This document shows, one piece after another, positions 35,158-45,300 of a stretch of DNA of 64,000 nt (the first letter of the stretch is position 1; the number at the start of each line of letters is the position of its first letter). The DNA is from CAYQDR01 sp964416315 (lineage in GTDB: Bacteria > Methylomirabilota > Methylomirabilia > Rokubacteriales > DASRDR01). Both the position numbers and the translations under genes were made by a program. The notes below the pieces were generated by a model that was given only the letters and a program-made list of their open reading frames with translations, did not search any database and was not told the origin of the DNA. Location of the stretch: NCBI GenBank assembly GCA_964416315.1, contig CAYQDR010000005.1, positions 9,804 to 73,803 on the forward strand, given 5' to 3'.

Positions 35158-36690
35158 GTGCGCTACGGCTTCGTCATCGACCAGACGCGCTGCATCGGCT
35201 GCCACGCCTGCACCGTCGCCTGCAAGGAGGAGAACGGGGTCCCGCTTGGCGCCTTCCGCACCTGGGTGAAGTACGTCGAGAAGGGCGAGTACCCGCACAC
35301 CCGCCGCTACTTCGCCGTCCTGCGCTGCAACCACTGCGACGACGCTCCCTGCGTGACGATCTGCCCGACCGTCGCGCTCTACCGCCGCCGGGACGGGATC
35401 GTCGACTTCGACCGCGACCGCTGCATCGGCTGCAAGTCGTGCATGCAGGCGTGCCCCTACGACGCGCTCTACATGGACCCGGAGACCCGCACGGCGGCCA
35501 AGTGCCACTTCTGCGCCCACCGGGTCGAGCGCGGGCTCGAGCCGGCCTGCGTCATCGTCTGTCCCGAGCGGGCGATCCTGGTCGGGGACCTCGACGATCC
35601 GGCGAGCGAGGTGGGGCGGGTGCTGGCCGGGGAGCAAGTGCTCGTGCGCAAGCCCGAGCAGGGGACCCGCCCCAAAGTCTTCTACGTCGGCGCGGACGCG
35701 GCCGCCCTCACGCCGGAGCTCCAGCACGCGGCGCCGGCCTACCTCTGGGGCGAGCGCCCGCGGGGGGCGGCGGAGCCGCTCTCGCTCGCGGCGCTCCTCG
35801 AGCCGGCCGTCCCGTCGCCCGCGCCGCCCGGCGCGACGCCGAAGCCCGTGGAAGCGCTCGGCCGCACCGTCTACGACGTCCCCCACGAGCCCCGGCCCTG
35901 GGGCTGGCGGGTCTCGACGTATCTCTGGACGAAGTCTGTCGCCGCCGGCGCGGCGCTCGTCGCGGCGCTCGGTCCGCTGACGGGGTGGGCGCCGGCGGGG
36001 AGCCTCGCGCTCCCGCTGATCGCGCTGCTCTTCCTCCTCGCCACGACCGCGTTCCTCGTCGGGGATCTCAAGCGGCCGGACCGCTTCCACTACATCCTGC
36101 TCAAGCCGAACCCCCGCTCCTGGCTCGTCTGGGGCGCGTGGATCCTCCTCGCCTTCGGCCTGGTCGCCGGGCTCTGGCTCCTCGCGGCGCTCTCGGGCCG
36201 GTCCGGAGCGCTCGCGGCTCTCGCGATCCCGCTCCTCGCCCTCGCGCTCGCGGCCGCCGGCTACAGCGCGTTCCTCTTCGCGCAGGCCGAGGGCCGGGAC
36301 TTCTGGCAGAGCCCGCTCGTCCTGCCCCACCTCCTGGCGGCCGCCCTCGTCGCGGGCGCGGCGGTGGGGCTCCTGGCCCACGGCCCGTCCGCGCCGTTGC
36401 GGGGGCTCCTGCTCGTCGGCCTCGGCGTGAATCTGCTCCTCACCCTCGCGGAGCTCTTCACCCCGCACCCGACCGTCGACGGCACGGCCGTCGCGCGCCT
36501 GATCACCCAGGGTCCCTGGCGCCGCCGGTTCTGGGGCGAGGTGGTCCTGGTCGGCCATCTCATCCCGGCGCTCCTCCTCGTCAGCGCACTCCCGCTGGCC
36601 GCGGCCGTCGCGAGCCTGCTCGCCCTGGCGGGGCTCTACCGGTGGGAGGCGTGCTGGGTCGAGGCGGGCCAGGCGCTCCCGCTGAGCTGA
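35158..36690 (+). CDS. Fused 4Fe-4S ferredoxin / NrfD-like membrane subunit
   Basis: The 510-residue protein joins two usually separate subunits of molybdoenzyme complexes. Residues 1-170 hold four 4Fe-4S motifs (CIGCHACTVAC, CNHCDDAPCVTIC, CIGCKSCMQAC, and CHFCAHRVERGLEPAC-x3-C), as in PsrB/NrfC. After a Pro-rich linker (about 205-235) come about eight spans with FLVGDLKRPDRFHYILLKPN, an NrfD/PsrC hallmark. It would pass electrons between the Mo enzyme encoded next and the quinone pool. The GTG at 35158 is the first start after the ComA stop. Confidence 0.88.
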   Translation: MRYGFVIDQTRCIGCHACTVACKEENGVPLGAFRTWVKYVEKGEYPHTRRYFAVLRCNHCDDAPCVTICPTVALYRRRDGIVDFDRDRCIGCKSCMQACPYDALYMDPETRTAAKCHFCAHRVERGLEPACVIVCPERAILVGDLDDPASEVGRVLAGEQVLVRKPEQGTRPKVFYVGADAAALTPELQHAAPAYLWGERPRGAAEPLSLAALLEPAVPSPAPPGATPKPVEALGRTVYDVPHEPRPWGWRVSTYLWTKSVAAGAALVAALGPLTGWAPAGSLALPLIALLFLLATTAFLVGDLKRPDRFHYILLKPNPRSWLVWGAWILLAFGLVAGLWLLAALSGRSGALAALAIPLLALALAAAGYSAFLFAQAEGRDFWQSPLVLPHLLAAALVAGAAVGLLAHGPSAPLRGLLLVGLGVNLLLTLAELFTPHPTVDGTAVARLITQGPWRRRFWGEVVLVGHLIPALLLVSALPLAAAVASLLALAGLYRWEACWVEAGQALPLS

Positions 36691-36697
36691 GGCCCCC

Positions 36698-39523
36698 GTG
36701 GTCCCACCGGTCCCAGAGCCACTGCATCCGGTCGCGAGGGAGCTGACGCCGCCGGGCGGCCTCCAGAGCTTCCCGCCGCCCGAGCGCTGGGACGACTGGG
36801 AGGAGTACGACCCCCGGGCGTGGCCGAAGCGGGTCCCACGGCGCTACCGGCTCGTCCCGACGATCTGCTTCAACTGCGAGGCGGCGTGCGGCCTCCTCGC
36901 GTACGTGGACCCGCAGACGCTCCGGATCCAGAAGTTCGAGGGGAACCCGGCGCACCCCGGGAGCCGCGGCCGGAACTGCGCGAAGGGTCCCGCGACGCTC
37001 AACCAGGTTTACGACCCCGAGCGGATCCGCTACCCGCTCCGGCGCGTCGGCCGGCGCGGGGCGGGGAAGTGGCAGCGCGTGAGCTGGGACGAGGTCCTGG
37101 ACGACATCGCCGGACGGGTCCGGAAGGCGCTCGTCGAAGGCCGGCGGAACGAGATCATGTATCACGTCGGCCGGCCGGGCCACGAGCTGGTCTACCACCA
37201 GCGGATCCTCCACGCCTGGGGGATCGACGGCCACAACTCCCACACGAACGTCTGCTCGGCCTCCGCGCGCGCGGGCTACGCCTTCTGGCACGGGCTCGAC
37301 CGCCCCTCGCCGGACCACGCCAACGCCCGATTCATCCTGCTCCTGTCTTCGCACCTCGAGTCCGGCCACTACTTCAACCCCCACGCCCAGCGGATCATCG
37401 AGGGGAAGAAGCGCGGGGCGCGGGTCTGCGTGATCGACACGCGGCTCTCGAACACCGCCTCGATGGCCGACTGGTGGCTCTCGCCCTGGCCGGGCACCGA
37501 GGCGGCCCTGCTGCTCGCGATGTGCCAGGTGCTGATCCGCGAGCGGTCGTACGACCGGGAGTTCCTCCGGCGCTGGGTGAACTGGGACGAGTACCTCCGG
37601 GAGGAGCACCCGGACAAGCCCTGCACCTTCGAGACCTTCGAGGCGCTCCTGCCCACGCTCTACGCCGAGTACACGCCCGAGTTCGCCGAGCGCGAGTCGG
37701 GCGTGCCGGCGGCGACGATCGTCGAGGTGGCGCGCGAGGTCGGCCGCGCCGGCCCGGCGCTCGCCACGCACGTCTGGCGGAACGCGGCGGCCGGGAACCT
37801 CGGCGGGTGGCAGGTCGCGCGGGCGCTCGAGCTCCTCGTCGTCCTGGGCGGCGCTGTGGCGACGCCCGGGGGGACGGCCCCGAGCTTCTGGAACAAGGCC
37901 GTCCCGGCGCCGCCCCTCATGCCGCCGCCCGCGAAGGTCTGGAGCGAGCTCCTCTACCCGCGGGAGTACCCGCTCGCCTTCTTCGAGATGAGCTTCCTCC
38001 TCCCGCATTTCCTGAAGGAAGGGCGCGGGACGCTCGACGTCTACCTCACGCGCGTCTACAACCCCGTCTGGACCAACCCCGACGGGTTTTCGTGGGTCGA
38101 GGTCCTCACGGACGAGGCGAAGGTCGGTCTCCACGCCTGCCTCACGCCCGTCTGGAGCGAGACGGCGTGGTTCGCCGACTACGTCCTGCCGATGGGGGTC
38201 GGCTCCGAGCGGCACGACCTCATGAGCCAGGAGACGCACGCGGCGCGCTGGATCGGCTTCCGCCAGCCCGTCCTGCGCGTCGCCCTCGAGCGGCAGGGCC
38301 GGCGCTTCCCGACGACGTGGGAGGCGCACGCGGCGGCGGGGCTCGGCGAGATCTGGGAGGAGGACGAGTTCTGGGTCGAGCTGTCCTGGCGGATCGACCC
38401 GGACGGCGCTCTCGGGATCCGCCGCTACTTCGAGTCGCCGGACCGGCCGGGCGCGAAGCTCACGGTGGACGACTTCTACCGCTGGATCTTCGAGCACTCG
38501 GTGCCGGGGCTGCCCGAGGCCGCGGCGCTCGAGGGCCTGGACCCCCTCGGGTACATGCGCAAGTACGGCGCGTTCCTCGTCGAGGACGGCGTCTACCGGA
38601 CCCACGAGAACCGCCTCGCGCCCGCCCAGCTCGAGGGGGCGACCGTCGATCCAGTGACGGGCGTGGTCTCGAAGGGCGGGACGGCGATCGGGGTCCAGGT
38701 GGACGGGACACCGGTGGCGGGCTTCCCCACGCCGTCGCGGAAGCTCGAGCTCTACTCGAACACGCTCAAGGAGTGGAAGTGGCCCGAGTACGCGCTGCCG
38801 GGGTACATCCGGAGCCACGTCCACTGGTCCCAGATCGATCCGGCCCGGGGCGAGTTCCTCCTGCTCCCGACCTTCCGGCTCCCCACGCTGATCCACACGC
38901 GCTCGGGCAACGCCAAGTGGCTCTACGAGATCTCCCACTCGAACCCGCTCTGGGTCCATCCGAAAGACGCCGAGCGCCTCGGCGTCCGGACGGCGGACCT
39001 CCTGAAGGTCCAGACGGAGATCGGCGCCTTCGTGGACCGGGTCTGGGTGACGGAGGCGATCCGGCCCGGGGTCATCGCCTGCTCCCACCACCTCGGCCGC
39101 TGGCGCCTCGCGGAGGACGCGGGCGGGGACCGCTGGTCCACCGCCCTCGTGGACCTCACGCCGGAGGGGCCGGGCCGCTGGCGGATGCGGACGGTCCACG
39201 GGATCCGTCCCTTCGAGAGCGACGACCCGGACTCGCAGCGGATCTTCTGGGAGGACGCCGGCGTCCACCAGAACCTGACCTTCCCCGTCCAGCCCGATCC
39301 GGTGTCGGGGCAGCACTGCTGGCACCAGAAGGTGCAGGTCGAGCGGGCCGGTCCCGGCGACCGCTACGGGGACATCGTGGTCGACACGCAGAAGGCGCAC
39401 GAGGTCTACCGCCGCTGGCTCAACCTCGCGCGCCCCGCGCCGGGCCCGGGGAATCTGCGCCGGCCGCTCTGGCTCCCGCGCGCCTACAAGCCGGACGTTT
39501 CGGCGTACAAGATGGAGCCTTAG
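36698..39523 (+). CDS. Molybdopterin oxidoreductase, PSR/PHS/SoeA-type catalytic subunit
   Basis: The 941-residue CISM-family enzyme has an N-terminal 4Fe-4S site (C57, C60, C64, C94 in CFNCEAAC and RNCAKG), a probable molybdenum ligand C185 in HTNVCSASARAG, and a C-terminal molydopterin-binding domain (TFRLPTLIHTRSGNAKWLYE, NPLWVHPKDAERLGV). No Tat signal is visible, so it probably works on the cytoplasmic side, as SoeA sulfite dehydrogenase does. Thiosulfate, polysulfide, tetrathionate, arsenic or sulfite chemistry are all possible. The GTG at 36698 is 7 nt after the fused FeS/NrfD gene. Confidence 0.85.
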   Translation: MVPPVPEPLHPVARELTPPGGLQSFPPPERWDDWEEYDPRAWPKRVPRRYRLVPTICFNCEAACGLLAYVDPQTLRIQKFEGNPAHPGSRGRNCAKGPATLNQVYDPERIRYPLRRVGRRGAGKWQRVSWDEVLDDIAGRVRKALVEGRRNEIMYHVGRPGHELVYHQRILHAWGIDGHNSHTNVCSASARAGYAFWHGLDRPSPDHANARFILLLSSHLESGHYFNPHAQRIIEGKKRGARVCVIDTRLSNTASMADWWLSPWPGTEAALLLAMCQVLIRERSYDREFLRRWVNWDEYLREEHPDKPCTFETFEALLPTLYAEYTPEFAERESGVPAATIVEVAREVGRAGPALATHVWRNAAAGNLGGWQVARALELLVVLGGAVATPGGTAPSFWNKAVPAPPLMPPPAKVWSELLYPREYPLAFFEMSFLLPHFLKEGRGTLDVYLTRVYNPVWTNPDGFSWVEVLTDEAKVGLHACLTPVWSETAWFADYVLPMGVGSERHDLMSQETHAARWIGFRQPVLRVALERQGRRFPTTWEAHAAAGLGEIWEEDEFWVELSWRIDPDGALGIRRYFESPDRPGAKLTVDDFYRWIFEHSVPGLPEAAALEGLDPLGYMRKYGAFLVEDGVYRTHENRLAPAQLEGATVDPVTGVVSKGGTAIGVQVDGTPVAGFPTPSRKLELYSNTLKEWKWPEYALPGYIRSHVHWSQIDPARGEFLLLPTFRLPTLIHTRSGNAKWLYEISHSNPLWVHPKDAERLGVRTADLLKVQTEIGAFVDRVWVTEAIRPGVIACSHHLGRWRLAEDAGGDRWSTALVDLTPEGPGRWRMRTVHGIRPFESDDPDSQRIFWEDAGVHQNLTFPVQPDPVSGQHCWHQKVQVERAGPGDRYGDIVVDTQKAHEVYRRWLNLARPAPGPGNLRRPLWLPRAYKPDVSAYKMEP

Positions 39524-39682
39524 CAAACGTGAGGGCCGGCAGCCCTTCCCAGCAACATACCGGGGTGGTAGCGGCGCCGCGGTAGCCCCCGGAGGACGAC
39601 CAAGAAGGGCCCGTTGATGTCACCTGCGCGGATGGCCCCGCCGCGGTGCCGCACGGGCCGCGACGCGTCGATCGTCCCCGTG

Positions 39683-39717
39683 CCAGGCCCCGTCTATGGC
39701 TCGACACGGGGCCCTGG
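39683..39717. promoter_or_regulatory. Inverted repeat just upstream of a TATAAT box
   Basis: CCAGGCCCCGT (39683-39693) and ACGGGGCCCTGG (39706-39717) form an 11-of-12 palindrome with a 12-nt loop. It covers the -35 region of the nucleotidyltransferase promoter, so it may be an operator, or a terminator for the upstream Mo-enzyme operon (no T tract). The rest of the 39524-39740 gap shows no gene. Confidence 0.42.
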
Positions 39718-39728
39718 TCAAACAGGGC

Positions 39729-39734
39729 TATAAT
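39729..39734 (+). promoter_or_regulatory. Consensus -10 (TATAAT) for a leaderless gene
   Basis: A perfect TATAAT ends 6 nt before the GTG at 39741, so transcription would begin at the start codon itself. There is no ribosome site. No recognisable -35 exists at normal spacing; the palindrome occupies that position. Confidence 0.5.
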
Positions 39735-39740
39735 CGCGCC

Positions 39741-40346
39741 GTGGCGCGCGACGTTCGTGGCACCCCGCTGGACCAGCTCCGGAGGGATCAACTGCACGCG
39801 CGAGACATCACCGCGGTCCTCGAGTCGCTCCGTCAGCGGCTCGCTGACGAGGGGATCGCGTTCGCGTTGATCGGAGCGCTCGCGCTGCGGCACTACGGAT
39901 ACGTCCGCCACACCGAGGACATCGACATCCTCACGACGCCCGAGGGGCTCGAGCGGATCCACGCCAGGCTCGTCGGACGCGGGTTCGCGACGCGCGGACC
40001 GGGGCTCCGCAGGAGCCTGCGTGAAACGGAGCACCAGGTCGACATCGACATCGTGACGGCGGGCGAGCACGCGGGCTCGCCGGAAAGTCCCGTCGAGTAC
40101 CCGCCCCCGGAGTCGGGTGCCTTCGTCGATGTGGGGGGATGGCGCCTCCCGACCCTCCAGGCGCTGGTGGAGTTCAAGATCGCCAGCGGCGTCTGGGGGC
40201 ATCGCGTGCGGGACCTGGCCGACGTCCAGAGCCTCATCCGCGCCAACGGGCTCAGCGAGGCGTTCGGGGAGCGCCTCGCCCCGGCGCTGCGCGAGCGGTT
40301 CCTCGAGCTTCTCCGCGAATCGCGCCTGGAGCGCGCCCTGGAGTAG
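39741..40346 (+). CDS. Nucleotidyltransferase-like protein (AbiEii/DUF6036-like)
   Basis: The 201-residue product contains GIAFALIGALALRHYGYVRH followed by TEDIDILT, the G-S/A and D-x-D layout of nucleotidyltransferases, then HQVDIDIV with a third acid. Single-gene members are often annotated as AbiEii-type toxins or as uncharacterised NTases. No obvious partner is adjacent. I prefer the leaderless GTG at 39741 because of the TATAAT box; an ATG at 39696 would lie upstream of that promoter. Confidence 0.72.
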   Translation: MARDVRGTPLDQLRRDQLHARDITAVLESLRQRLADEGIAFALIGALALRHYGYVRHTEDIDILTTPEGLERIHARLVGRGFATRGPGLRRSLRETEHQVDIDIVTAGEHAGSPESPVEYPPPESGAFVDVGGWRLPTLQALVEFKIASGVWGHRVRDLADVQSLIRANGLSEAFGERLAPALRERFLELLRESRLERALE

Positions 40347-40511
40347 GAGATGGTTGCTCACGAGGACCGGAGCCGCGCTGGCCGGGGCGGTGGTGGCCCA
40401 GGTCGTGCCGGGAGAGCTCGCGGCTCACGAAACTGGCCTACCCGGCTTCCGAGCCAAACCTCGGCGCGCGGCGGCGTTGCGTCGATGATTCGGAACAAGG
40501 CGGGGCCGTAG

Positions 40512-42236
40512 GTGCCGACCAAGACCCTGCGCGTCGAGACGGTCGCCCAGGCCTACCTCGAGCTCCTGCGCGATCGCGGCGTCGAGTGCTTCTTCGGGAA
40601 CGCCGGGACCGACTTCGCGTCGATCGTGGACGGCTTCGCCAAGTTCGCCGCCGAGGGGAAGCCGACCCCGCGCCCGATCCTCGTCCCCCACGAGTTCGTC
40701 GCCGTCTCGATGGCGCACGGCTACTACGCCGTGACGGGACGGCCGCAGGTCGTGATGGTCCACGTGACGGTGGGCACGGCCAACGCCCTCGGCGCGATCA
40801 TCAACGCGGCGCGGAGCCACACGCCCGTCCTCTTCACGGCCGGGCGGACGCCGGTCACCGAGACGGGGGAGCTGCCCGGCGCCCGCGACGTCCACATCCA
40901 CTGGGCGCAGGAGGCGTTCGACCAGGCCGGCATGCTGCGCGAGTGGGTGAAGTGGGACTACGAGCTGCGCCACGCCGTCCAGCTCGAAGCGGTGGTGGAC
41001 CGGGCGCTCGAGCTGGCGATGGCGGAGCCCCGCGGCCCCGTCTACCTCACCCTCCCCCGCGAGGTGCTCGCCCAGCCGCTCGGCGAGATCACGATCGCCT
41101 CGCCGGCCCGGCGGCAGGTGGCGAGCCGGCGGTTCCCCGATCCGGCCCGGATCGACGAGGCCGCCGAGATCCTGGCCGCGACCCGGGCGCCGCTCGTCGT
41201 GACGGCGGAGGCCGGCCGGGACGCCGCCGCGGTCGCGGGACTCGTCGCGCTCGCCGACGCCGGCGCGATCGCCGTCCTCGAGGCGAGCCCGGTCTACCTG
41301 AACTTCCCGGCGGACCACCCCTGTCACGTCGGCTACGCCTTCGGGCGCCAGACGCACCCGGCGGTGGCGGAGGCCGACGCGATCCTCGTCGTGGACTGCG
41401 ACGCCCCGTGGTTCCCGGCGCGCACGACGCTCCGCGAGGACGCTCGGGTCGTCCACCTCGCCCCGGATCCCTTCTTCAGCCGCTACCCGATGCGCTCCTT
41501 CCCGTGCGACGTGCCGATCGCCGCGGAGCCGGCCGTCGCGCTCCCCCTCCTCGCCGAGGCGGTGCGGAAGCGCGTCGGGCGGGCCGACGTCGAGGCCCGG
41601 CGCGCGCGGCTCGCGGACGCGCACCGCGCCGACCGGGCGGCGTGGGCCGCCGCCGCCCAGGCCGAGCGGAGCCTCACGCCGATCGGCTTCCAGTGGGCGG
41701 CCCGCTGCGTCGGCGAGGTCTGGACGCCGGACACGATCCTGGTCAACGAGTACCCGCTCGACCTCCGCCACGCCCCGCCCCCGGCGCCCGGCACGTACTT
41801 CGGCTCGCCGCACGCGGGCGGGCTGGGCTGGGGCTTCGGCGCGGCGCTCGGCGCGAAGCTCGCGGCGCCGGCGAAGACGGTGATCGTGACGCTGGGCGAC
41901 GGCTCCTACATCTTCGGGGTTCCCACCGCGAGCCACTACGTCGCCCGGGCGCATGACCTGCCTATCCTGACGGTGGTGTTCAACAACGCCTCGTGGGACG
42001 CGGTGAAGAACGCCACCCGGGGCGTCCACCCGGACGGCTGGGCGGCGCGGACGGGCGTCTTCCCGCTCTCCGAGCTGACGCCGTCACCACGCTACGAGGA
42101 GATCGTCCGCGCGTTCGACGGCTACGGGGAGCGGGTCGAGGCGCCGGACGCGCTCCCGGGCGCCTTGCAGCGCGCGCTGCGGGTCGTCCGCGAGGAGCGG
42201 CGCCAGGCCCTCCTCAACGTCGTCTGCCGCCGCTGA
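40512..42236 (+). CDS. Thiamine-diphosphate-requiring enzyme, acetolactate synthase-like
   Basis: The 574-residue enzyme has the full ThDP architecture: catalytic E61 in PHEFVAVSMAHGYYAVTG, a central domain (ARIDEAAEILAATRAPLVVT), and the ThDP motif starting GDGSYIFG near 463 and ending VFNNASWDAVKN. It is related to acetolactate synthase and benzoylformate decarboxylase, but is one of the uncharacterised 'thiamine pyrophosphate-requiring' group; an FAD site is not evident. It probably decarboxylates or ligates a 2-oxo acid. Another ThDP enzyme follows 66 nt downstream. Confidence 0.87.
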   Translation: MPTKTLRVETVAQAYLELLRDRGVECFFGNAGTDFASIVDGFAKFAAEGKPTPRPILVPHEFVAVSMAHGYYAVTGRPQVVMVHVTVGTANALGAIINAARSHTPVLFTAGRTPVTETGELPGARDVHIHWAQEAFDQAGMLREWVKWDYELRHAVQLEAVVDRALELAMAEPRGPVYLTLPREVLAQPLGEITIASPARRQVASRRFPDPARIDEAAEILAATRAPLVVTAEAGRDAAAVAGLVALADAGAIAVLEASPVYLNFPADHPCHVGYAFGRQTHPAVAEADAILVVDCDAPWFPARTTLREDARVVHLAPDPFFSRYPMRSFPCDVPIAAEPAVALPLLAEAVRKRVGRADVEARRARLADAHRADRAAWAAAAQAERSLTPIGFQWAARCVGEVWTPDTILVNEYPLDLRHAPPPAPGTYFGSPHAGGLGWGFGAALGAKLAAPAKTVIVTLGDGSYIFGVPTASHYVARAHDLPILTVVFNNASWDAVKNATRGVHPDGWAARTGVFPLSELTPSPRYEEIVRAFDGYGERVEAPDALPGALQRALRVVREERRQALLNVVCRR

Positions 42237-42261
42237 CGCGGAGCGGCCTTCCGCTTCCCTG

Positions 42262-42290
42262 TTGGCCGGCGGCTGCCGACCGGCCATAAT
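42262..42290 (+). promoter_or_regulatory. Promoter of the ferredoxin oxidoreductase operon, near-leaderless
   Basis: TTGGCC (42262-42267), a 17-nt spacer and CATAAT (42285-42290) place the start near 42297, only about 6 nt before the ATG at 42303. No ribosome site fits in that space. Confidence 0.5.
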
Positions 42291-42302
42291 AGGGCGACCC
42301 CC

Positions 42303-45300
42303 ATGACGAGCCCCACCGCGTCCGCCGTCAGCCTGGACGACCGCTACCTCCGGGAGGAGGGGGTCGTCTACCTTTCCGGCCTCCAGGCCCTGGTCCGCCT
42401 CCCCATCGACCAGAGCCGGCGCGACCGCCGGGCCGGGCTCCGGATCGGCACCTTCGTGAGCGGCTACCCGGGCTCGCCGCTCGGGGGGTACGACCTGGCC
42501 CTCCAGCAGTCGCGGCGGATCCTCGACCAGCACGAGATCGTCCACGTGCCCGGCGCGAACGAGGAGCTCGCCGCCACCGCGATCAGCGGGACCCAGATGC
42601 TCGACCACTACCCCCACTCGCGGTACGACGGCGTGGTGGCGCTCTGGTACGGCAAGGGGCCCGGGGTGGACCGGAGCGGCGACGCCCTCAAGCACGGCAA
42701 CTTCGCGGGGACGAGCCGCCACGGCGCCGTCGTGGTCCTCGCGGGCGAGGACCACGAGGCGAAGAGCTCCACGATGCCGTACCAGGACGACTACGCGTTC
42801 ATGGGCCACGGCATGCCGATCCTCTACCCCGCGTCCACCGGCGAGTTCCTGACGCTCGGGCTCCACGCGATCGCGATGTCGCGCTTTTCCGGCTGCTGGG
42901 TGGCGATGAAGCTCGTCGGCCACCTCGCCGACGGCGGGGAGACGGTCGAGGTGGCCCCCGACCGGCCGCGGATCGTCCTGCCCAAGCTCCTGGTCGACGG
43001 GCGGCCGTTCCAGAAGTCCACCGACTTCACGTTCTTCCCGGGGCTGAACATCGAGACCGAACGGCGGCTCTACTGCGAGCGCCACCGGGCGGCGCTGGCC
43101 TACGCGCGCGCGAACGGGCTCAACCGCGTGGAGGTCGGCTCCGCCCGCGATCGCCTCGGCATCGTCACGGCGGGCAAGAGCTGCGGCGACACGCGCCAGG
43201 CGCTCCTCGACATGGGGCTCGACGACGCCGCGCTCCAGCGGATCGGGATCCGGCTTCTCCGGGTGGGCCTGATCTACCCGCTCGACGCGGAGCTGGTCCG
43301 GGAGTTCGCCGGCGACCTCGACGAGGTCATCGTCATCGAGGAGAAGCGGGGGTTCCTCGAGGCCCAGGTCAAGGAGGCGCTGTGCGGCCTCGGCCGCCCG
43401 GTCCGCGTCGTGGGGAAGCTCGACGAGGCCGGCGCCCCGCTCTTCCCCATCCAGGGTGGGATGGACTCGGACCTGGTCACCGAGCGGCTCGGGCCGCGCC
43501 TGCTCCGCTACGCGCCCGAGCAGCCGGGGATCCTCGGCCGGCTCGCCGAGTTGCGCGCCATCCGCGCCCGCCCGTACGAGGCCCACCCGGGGCGGACCCC
43601 GAACTACTGCTCGGGGTGTCCGCACAACATCTCGACGCGGCTCCTCCCGGAGCAGGTGGCGTGGGGGAGCCCGGGCTGCCACAGCTTCGCCTCGATCATC
43701 GAGCAGCCGGAACGGCACATCGTTTCCATGACCCAGCTCGGCGGCGAGGGGCTCCCGTGGATCGGGCTCTCCCGGTTCACGGATCGCCCGCACATCGTCC
43801 AGAACGTCGGTGACGGGTCGCTCTTCCACTCGAGCTACCTGAACCTCCGCTTCTGCGTCGCGGCCGGCGTCAACATCACCTTCAAGATCCTCTACAACGG
43901 CTATGTCGCGAACACGGGCGCCCAGGAGATGGTCGGCGGGAAGCCGATCCCCGAGCTGACCCGCCTCCTCGAGGTGGAGGGGGTGCGGCGGATCGCCGTC
44001 GTCACGAAGGATTCGACGGCCTACCGCGCCGCGCGCCTCGCCGCGAACGCCCGCGTCTACCCCGTGGCGAAGCAGGACCAGGTCCTCCGCGAGCTCGCGG
44101 AGGAGCCCGGCGTCACGGTCTTCATCTACGACGGCGTGTGCGCGAACGAGCGACGGCGGCGGCAGAAGCGGGGGAAGCTGCCGCCGCCGACCCGGTTCGT
44201 CGTCATCAACGAGGAGGTCTGCGAGAACTGCGGGCACTGCGGCGCGCTCACGAACTGCATGTCGCTCCACAAGGTGGACACGGAGTTCGGCCCCAAGACC
44301 CAGGTCCACCCCTCCTCGTGCAACCAGGATTACTCCTGCCTCGGGGGCGACTGCCCGTCGTTCGTGACCGTGGAAACCGAGCCGGGGACCGGGTACCGGC
44401 GCCCGTCGGCGCCCGTCCTCGCCGAGGACGCCGTGCCGGAGCCCGCGGGTCGGGTGCGCCTAGACCGGCCGTACCGCCTCTACATCCCCGGTGTTGGCGG
44501 GACGGGCGTCATCACGATCAACGCCCTCCTCTGCTACGCGGCGTGGATGGACGGCCTCCGTGTGCTGTCCTACGACCAGACGGGCGCCGCCCAGAAGTGG
44601 GGGCCGGTGCTCTCGAGCCTCGTCCTCGCGGCGCCGGGGCAGCCGCTCGCGGCGAACAAGGTGGGCGCGGGTTCGGCCGACCTCTACCTCGCCTTCGATC
44701 TCCTGGCCGCGGCGACGCGGGGGAACCTGGACCGCTGCGACCCGGGCCGAACGGCGGCGGTCGTCAACACGACGCTCCTGCCGAGCGGCGAGATGATCCG
44801 CGACGTCCACTTCGCCCCCCCGGTGGAGGCGATGCGCGCGACGATCGCGCGGTTCACGGACCCGGTGCGGAGCGTGGCGGTCGAGGCGCGGCGGATCGCG
44901 GAAGCGCTCTTCGGCGACTACATGGCGACGAACCTCGTCGCCCTCGGCGTCGCGTACCAGGCGGGCCTCCTGCCGCTCACCGCCCGGAGCATCGAGGGCG
45001 CGATCCGTCTGAACGGCGTCCAGGTCGAGCAGAACCTCCAGGCCTTCCGCTACGGCCGCCTCTGGGTCGTCGATCCGGAGCGGCTCCGGCCGCTCGTCGA
45101 CCCGCCGCGCCGGACGCTGGACGACGAGCAGAAGTGCGTGCTGGCCCGTCTCTCTGGCCGCAACGCCCATGCCTACGTCTCGTTCCTCGATCGCTGCGCG
45201 CACCTGGACGAGGAGTCCCGCCGGCTGCTGGCGGTCCGCGTCGCCGAGCTGATCGACTACCAGGACGTCCGGTACGTCGAGCCGTTCGTCGGGTTCGTCC

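Noticed and set aside
36581..39526. 981-codon minus-strand frame opposite the molybdoenzyme
   Set aside because: The plus strand has the Fe-S and cofactor motifs; the reverse frame has no recognisable motif.
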